This document shows positions 58,188-64,000 of a DNA stretch of 64,000 bases, in pieces. Under the pieces are notes generated by a model that saw nothing but the letters and a program-made list of their open reading frames with translations, was not told the origin of the DNA and searched no databases. Position numbers and translations under genes: made by a program. Each line of letters opens with the position of its first letter. Positions within the stretch are counted from its first letter, which is position 1. The stretch comes from Magnaporthiopsis rhizophila (Eukaryota > Ascomycota > Sordariomycetes > Magnaporthales > Magnaporthaceae). Where the stretch lies: positions 1 through 64,000 of the forward strand of contig PYSS01000159.1 of assembly GCA_003049465.1 (NCBI GenBank), given 5' to 3'.

Positions 58188-60393
58188 ATACGGATAAAAT
58201 TAAAAAAGGTACAAATAATTAAAAAATTAGGCCAAATTAATTAATATTACAAAAGTACAAATTTTTTGGGCTTTTTTAATTTTTACCAATAATTTATCCA
58301 AAATTTTAACAAAATAGCACTTTTATTTACAAATTTTACCAACAATAAAACCCAGTTCCATTAAAAAATGGAAAAATAAAAAGCTTTTAACCTGCTAAAA
58401 AATTATAGTATAAAAACCAGTATTAGCTTTACCAAACGCAAACAAATCTTTCGAAATTGAAATTAATATATCGAATTTTGCAATAAGGGTTTAATTTAAT
58501 TCATAAAATAATAATAAAAGGTTACATTTTTGCACCTTTCTGTTATATAAATTTAACAGATCAAAATTAACTTACCCAATCCATAATAAAAAGCTTATAA
58601 TTATTATTTAAGCTTTGGAAAAATGGAAAGTATATTTGTGCCAGGCAAATTATCAAATTGTAATTTATAAGAACGATAAAAACCTTGCATATTTTATTAT
58701 TTGCCAGATTTTAAATAAATAATAAATCCGGTAAAGCCAGTTTTTTTTAAAATTATAACCTCCGGATTAAGTATAAAAAAAATGGAAAAATGGACAGGCA
58801 AATATTTTAAATTGCTAATTAAACCATAAAAATAAAACATTGCCAATAATGTATATAATTTTAGCACAAAAATGAGACAAATTCTTAATCATAGCATAAT
58901 AAATGCTAATAAAAATTGCGTTTTAAAAAAAATAAATCCCTAAAAAATCCAACATATTTATAACTAATTGGCTTATAAATACTAAAAAATAACCAAACCC
59001 TGGAAAAATTGCAATAGTACCAGGGATATTCGGGAACCCAAATTATAGTTCAAAAAGCAATAAAAAATTATAAAGACTGCCAAAAATAAGGCCAGCAAAT
59101 ATAAACCTTATGGGTTATTTTAATCTTTATTAATGCTTAATAAGGCCTGGCAAAAAATTACGATAAATTTTATGGTTAAATTTTTTAAATCGAAAAAGCC
59201 CCTAACAAATATTTAGTATAATAATATCCTAATAATGATAAATAAATTTATTAAATATGTTTTATTTTTATTTTATAAAAAAGTAATAATACTGCAACAT
59301 TAACATATATTTTTATCAGAAACGTGATTTTAAAATACGGAATACCTAATAAATTAATTATAAATTAAAACAAATTATTTACCAGTAAATTTTGGAAGGT
59401 TTAAACGCCTAAATTTGGAGCAAAATATACATTGTTAACAGCCTATTATTTTAAAATAAATAAATAAATAAAACAAACAAACCAAATTATAAAACAATAT
59501 TTATATTATTATATTAATTATAAATAAACTAATTTGGTATAATTATTTTCCATAACCCAATTCGTTTATAATAGTTTGGTATACAAAAATATAAAAATAA
59601 TTTCGTTTTTTGCGAATTACGGGTTTATATTTACGGTGTACAAAAAAACCAAAACAGGAAAAAATATCCCAATAACAAAAATACAGGTTACCAAAATAAC
59701 CAAATTATATAAATATTTGCAAAAAAAGCTCAAAAAGCTACAGAAATGCATATTTATCCAGGCAAACAAAAAAAAACTTAAGGAATTAACCTTTAAAAAG
59801 GGGATAATATTTATTTTTTGCGCTGCAATATTAAAATAAAACGGCCAATAAGCTAAACCATAAAAAATTCGGATTATTTAAAAATAAAAAAGTAATTTTG
59901 CCAGTTAATTACAAATTTTAATTATTATTAATTATAAAAATTTACCCTATTTTTTACGTTTTTTTTTAAATTTAGCACCGGCTAAATTAAAAAGTACGAA
60001 ATTAATAAAAATTGACCCAAATTAAAAGTGGGAAATTAAGGAAATTTTTAATAACAAAATATATTACTGTAAGCCGTAATATTTCGTCAAATGGGCGGGA
60101 TAGGGCTATAAATATAATACGTAAAAAAAGAAAACAAACTTTGAAAACTGCCAGAAAGTTTTATAAAAGTATTAGCAAAAATAATTATAAGGATATTAGC
60201 AAAAAAATGCGCCAAACGAGCAAAAAGGTATAAACCTTTTAATTTGTTTAATTAAATTATACTAAAAGTTAAACCCAAAACCTTTCGCTTAAAAAACAAA
60301 CACGTTATTATATACTATATAATCCAAAAAATTATTAAAAAAATAATAATTAACCTGGATAAAAGAACCAAATAAGTCCAAATCCGGATTAAC

Positions 60394-60809
60394 GAAATTA
60401 ATAATTGTTTTTGGTTTTTTTTTAGGTTTATATTTGGCCCTTAAATTTTTTGCGGTATAGCGCTAGGGCGAAAAAGTTTGTAACAAAACTGCAAGTATAT
60501 TTTTTAAGTTAGGTAATCGGAATGTATTTTGCTAATAGGGATTATTTGATTGCAAAAATTTAACAAATAAAGAACTACTTACAAAAAATGCTAATTTTTG
60601 CCGAAAAAAATAAGGTAAAGGATAATTTGTTTGCCAGAGCGAATTAATCTTTTTATGGTAATATAAGCAAAGTATAATGTTATAAACCAAACGGCTGTTT
60701 TCAAAATGTGGAATATTGCAACCTTAATAGGGGTATATAATAATAAAAAAGAAAAGGAGTAAAAATAAAAAAAGATTTAAAAGTATGTATTTAAAAAATC
60801 GCAATATTA
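60394..60809. other. AT-rich relic DNA right of the inversion breakpoint
   Basis: No family was recognised. A short stretch near 60,680-60,725 reads PNGCFQNVEYCNLNR on the plus strand. In the un-inverted order it adjoins the sequence now starting at 46,001. Confidence 0.35.
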
Positions 60810-61339
60810 AATCAGCCCTGGTATCCGCGGAAGAAAAGTATAAAAAGGACAGGACACCTACGATGATTTTTTTGGTGCTTCTGGCAGCAAAACAGGCAGT
60901 AATGGATTTTATTATTTCCTAATTTTGGGGGATGTTATTCCCCCCTTATCTTCTTTTTTCTCCCTTATCCGACCTTTTCGTGGATGATTTCGAGAACTAA
61001 TACGACCCATAAATCGTGCCAGCATTTTTTGTTCCATTATTTTCTCCACCAGTGGAGACCCCCGCTTTTATGCAAAAGAAAAAACTAATATTACCTGTAA
61101 ATTAGCAATTAGACGATCTTGATATTATCGACCCTGCAGCCGCCGCCATTATTCCTTTTCAACTAGCGGCCAAATCAGTCTTTCTCATTTACCCGAAGTG
61201 TTTATTCACCCCAAAATCAGGCCATTTTAAGACCGAGCACTGCAGGCAGGACACCACACAACCACAATAATCCCCAAAACACCCCGGAACAACCCATTCC
61301 ACCATATGCAGGACACCAGGACACCGCGCACCAGGGCTG
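60810..61339 (-). mobile_element. Short derivative of the hAT-like element
   Basis: In reverse it has the same ends as 40975-44009 (CAGCCCTGGTGC at 61339 down, ACCAGGGCTGATT at 60810), but only about 530 bp between them. It therefore lacks about 2.5 kb of interior and looks like a non-autonomous deletion copy. It is clearly less RIP-changed at the 61,200-61,339 end than the long copy. Confidence 0.65.
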
Positions 61340-61448
61340 TACTATTATATTTTTATACAGTAATATAAAAAAAGGTATAATGGTCGAGGATAAGTATCGG
61401 TGGGTTTGTTCGGGATTGCATTTAACAGGCTGGTGGGTTGCGTGAAAT

Positions 61449-61532
61449 TGTTACAACCACGCTACGCCCGGAGGGGACAGAAGGGTTGGGGCTAACCCCC
61501 AGCGTTATGCTTTAACCCCGCGGCAGGGCAGC
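61449..61532 (+). repeat. Truncated Gypsy LTR
   Basis: The first 84 bases of a Gypsy LTR (TGTTACAACCACGCTACGCC) are cut at 61532 by the start of the next LTR, so the Gypsy E element appears to be inserted in an older LTR. The rest of the older LTR would lie beyond the window. Confidence 0.7.
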
Positions 61533-64000
61533 TGTTACGACCACGGCTGGCAGGGGACAGAAGGGCTGGGGCTAACCCCCAGCAGTACGCCTTTACCCCG
61601 CAGTCATAAAAGCTAAGGGCCCGAATAACCAAAGCCAGGAAAAAGTCACATAACTAGGCACTTACCTAATCCAGGGTAATATGTGAGATATGAACATATT
61701 ACACATATTATTAGGCAGGGTGTGATATGTTTGATATAAACATATCAGATATAACACAAATATAATAAGGAAAAGTCGCTGGTATATAATACAAAAAATT
61801 CCTATTGTGTTAAATAGTTTTTAATTAAGGCCTTGGTATCAATTAACCTAAATTAGCTCCAAAGCATCCCTTTAGGCAAACAATCGAAACCTTTATTATT
61901 ATCCAGTTCCCCCAGCACAAATAACCTTGTAAAAATCATACTGCTTAGTACTTTTCCTAATATACCTTACCCTAAAAGCAAAAAACCATTTGTAACATTT
62001 TAACTGATTCTGTTTAGTACTTACCGAAAATAACAAGCAATAATAATTATATTAATTGCAGGCAAAAAATCCAAAAATATTACCATTGCAAGCAAAATAT
62101 ATAACAACCCTTCGGCGGCCATACAAACATTTATTACGGAAATCGAAAAATTTAAAAAAGCTTAAACCGAGCCTTATATTACCGTCAAATCCTACAAATT
62201 CCCCTCACCTAACAAATATAATAAAAAAAAAAGCAAAATTAAAACGTTCCTAACCGAATATAAAGGGTACTTTTTATTTTATTGAAACCATTTCCAGCAG
62301 GAAAAATAAAAAATTACCTATACGGCCACACACCTGGATAGCAAAATTAAAAATTAATTCAAACCTATCTGGTTCAATTATCTAAAAGGGCACAACAAAT
62401 CCAAAAAAAAAACCAAATTAATATTTGTTAATTTCGAAAAGTTCGGTGAAAAAATTGCCAAAATTTTCGGACAAATCGACAAAAAACGGGTGGCCGAAAA
62501 AAAGCTATTTTAGCTTCGGCAAAAAAGCCCCATATTAATTTATATTTCCAAATTTTAACAATTGGTTAACAAACTTAACTGAATAAAAAATACCAAAATA
62601 ATTTAACTTTATCAAAAATTAAGGAATAATATAAAAAACAAGCTATCCAAACAAAAATAACCTAAAAATTTTGTCGATTATATTATTACGGCCATTTGTA
62701 TCAGCGATAAACTGTACAAATATTATTTTAAAAAAAAAATTTAGCAAACCAAACCAGTAGCGCAAAATAATAAAACCAATCAAAAAAAGGCAAAATAGCA
62801 ATAATTTATAATTTATAATATATATCCTGGATTTATAAATTTTAGCACAAAAATTATACACCAGTATAAAAAATAAAAGCATATTAGGTTTAAGGATTTA
62901 AAGGACAAAAAATACTTTAAATATAGGAAAAAAAAATACATTAAAAAAAATTATCCTTAAAAAAACCGATAAACAGCCATTTTTTGCCAAAAAAGCGCAC
63001 CAAAGGGCTATTAACCCATAACCCCAAATTTTCCCAAAACGACCAAATAAGCAGCAAAAAAAAACCTGTGCTCCGGAGCATTATTTAATTGAACTTATTA
63101 TTTTGATAAAAATTATATAATTTATTATTCCGATAAAAATGCTATAAAATATTACCCCAAATAACAATTTGTTATATTGCAATAAACTGGCCAACCCCGG
63201 GGTGGTGGTAAAAAATTCGAAAAATTAGCCCGATACAAAAGCATATTAAATACCTCGGTTAACAATTTCGAAAAAAGCTTAAATATAAATGCAAAAATAA
63301 AATCGCTTTTGGGCCAAACATATTAATTATAAGCCCAAAAAAAAAATTAAACCTGGTAAAATACTGAAAAATTACAAAAACGGACCCTAATAATAAAAAA
63401 CCTAGCAAAAAATAATATATGGCCAATTTTAAAAAATTTCAGCAAAAATTCGATCAATAACTAATCGATATAAAAAAATAACCCCCTATAACCAAAAAAA
63501 AAATACAAAAAGCGTATATTTTACTCAAATTTTTGAAAATAAACCAATAATTTTAGGACCAGCCCAAACCTATTAGCAGTTTAATATGCAAAAAACCGGC
63601 ATAAAACAACAAAAAAAAACCTCTAAATTAGTTAAAAAATAATTAATCGATTATTTATTACAGGGCATTATTTAAAAATATTCCGAACCTAAATTAACGG
63701 TTAGCACAGCCATATATATTAAATTATAAAAATATAAACCCCGATACGGGCCATTATAATAAACTTTTTTGGGCCAAATACTTATATAATAATTATAAAT
63801 AACATATAGCTAAAAAGCTAAAGCATAATTTCTTTTCACAAAAAAAAAAAAAAAAACCAATATAGTACTTATAACAGAAATACCAATTTTCGAAATAATG
63901 AATAACAAAAATGGGTTATAAAAATTTTGCAGCAATTTTTATATTATTACCAGCCTATTTTATAATATGCTTAACAGGGATTTTTATATACCAAATATAC
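61533..64000 (+). mobile_element. Gypsy chromovirus E, partial (runs off the window)
   Basis: The 5' LTR is 61533-61997 (465 bp, TGTTACGACCACGG...TGTAACA), followed by the same leader as Gypsy C (TTTTAACTGATTCTGTTTAG). A decayed gag begins at about 62,050; its FEKFGEKIAKIFGQIDKKRV core and later a degraded knuckle (KYFKYRKKKYIKKNYP, with Tyr at expected Cys positions) match the gag of Gypsy C and D in place and order. Protease, RT and the 3' LTR are outside the window. Confidence 0.82.

Larger units (their letters stand above)
46001..60393. other. Inferred inverted segment, 14.4 kb
   Basis: Gypsy F/D stops at 46,000 at the same internal position where its other half stops at 60,393. Copia parts in this segment run in the opposite direction to the parts at 22,364-44,840. 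Flipping the segment rejoins Gypsy F/D (with target duplication GCTCC on both sides), the Copia element (TSD GGTTG) and the family S LTR. TTAAT-like microhomology is present at both breakpoints. Confidence 0.85.
53825..60393 (+). mobile_element. Gypsy chromovirus F/D, 5' part (inside the inversion)
   Basis: The 5' LTR is 53825-54361 (537 bp, TGTTACAACCACGG...GTAACA). The interior follows Gypsy C: gag about 54,420-55,300, protease about 56,900-57,000, RT 57,540-58,190, RNase H about 58,260-58,720, integrase about 58,860-59,600, chromodomain about 60,025-60,190. It stops abruptly at 60,393 with no 3' LTR; the missing 3' end is at 44841-46000. The left flank GGAGC is the reverse of GCTCC. A solo family R LTR is inserted after the protease. 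Confidence 0.85.

Overview
The window reads as nuclear DNA of a filamentous ascomycete (Pezizomycotina, most likely a Sordariomycete). The evidence is short spliceosomal introns (61-180 bp, GT...AG), proteins of clear fungal type, and a sharp two-compartment layout: a gene-bearing, GC-balanced block at 1-15,203, then about 49 kb of extremely AT-rich DNA made of decayed transposons. The decay is almost all C-to-T/G-to-A, as expected from repeat-induced point mutation (RIP). The order or genus cannot be named from this sequence. GENE BLOCK (1-15,203): five genes, four of which I could splice into complete frames. On the minus strand is a GH63-type glycoside hydrolase (462-4224, 7 exons). Next is a mitochondrial PP2C phosphatase of the Ptc5/pyruvate dehydrogenase phosphatase type (6474-8573, minus, 3 exons). 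It is divergent to a plus-strand gene with a KPWE motif that I identify as a candidate PEX39 peroxin (9408-10394, 3 exons). That gene converges on the complex I 75/78 kDa iron-sulfur subunit (10800-13476, minus, 6 exons including a 15-bp micro-exon). Last is an unrecognised coiled-coil protein (14110-14769, minus). AT-RICH BLOCK (15,204-64,000): no intact gene was seen. It starts exactly at a retroelement with 128-bp LTRs (15204-20939, TSD CCGTT), which now contains a mitochondrial nad2/group I intron fragment next to an ambiguous base and a truncated Gypsy remnant. A miniature LTR element follows (20975-21612, TSD TAAGG). The rest is a nest of insertions. A Copia element (5' LTR 22364-23149, 3' LTR 50858-51642 in reverse, TSD GGTTG) sits inside an older LTR and a Mutator-like element. 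It was itself interrupted by Gypsy chromovirus B (24394-39424, TSD TATAA), which holds Gypsy C (29156-36595, TSD CATTA), by a hAT-like element (40975-44009, TSD TAATATTA), and by a further Gypsy (TSD GCTCC). That last Gypsy and the Copia element are both split in a way that is repaired by flipping one segment, about 46,001-60,393. I therefore infer a 14.4-kb inversion with breakpoints known almost to the base. Another Gypsy starts at 61,533 and runs off the end. HOW IT FITS TOGETHER: the genes are ordinary housekeeping functions (respiration, PDH or mitochondrial dephosphorylation, peroxisomal import, glycan hydrolysis). The neighbouring Ptc5 and Pex39 candidates share one 834-bp divergent promoter region, and both may be linked to peroxisomes. 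The transposons form a layered insertion record that can be ordered in time from target-site duplications. All coordinates, splice sites and duplications were read by eye; no alignment or database search was run.
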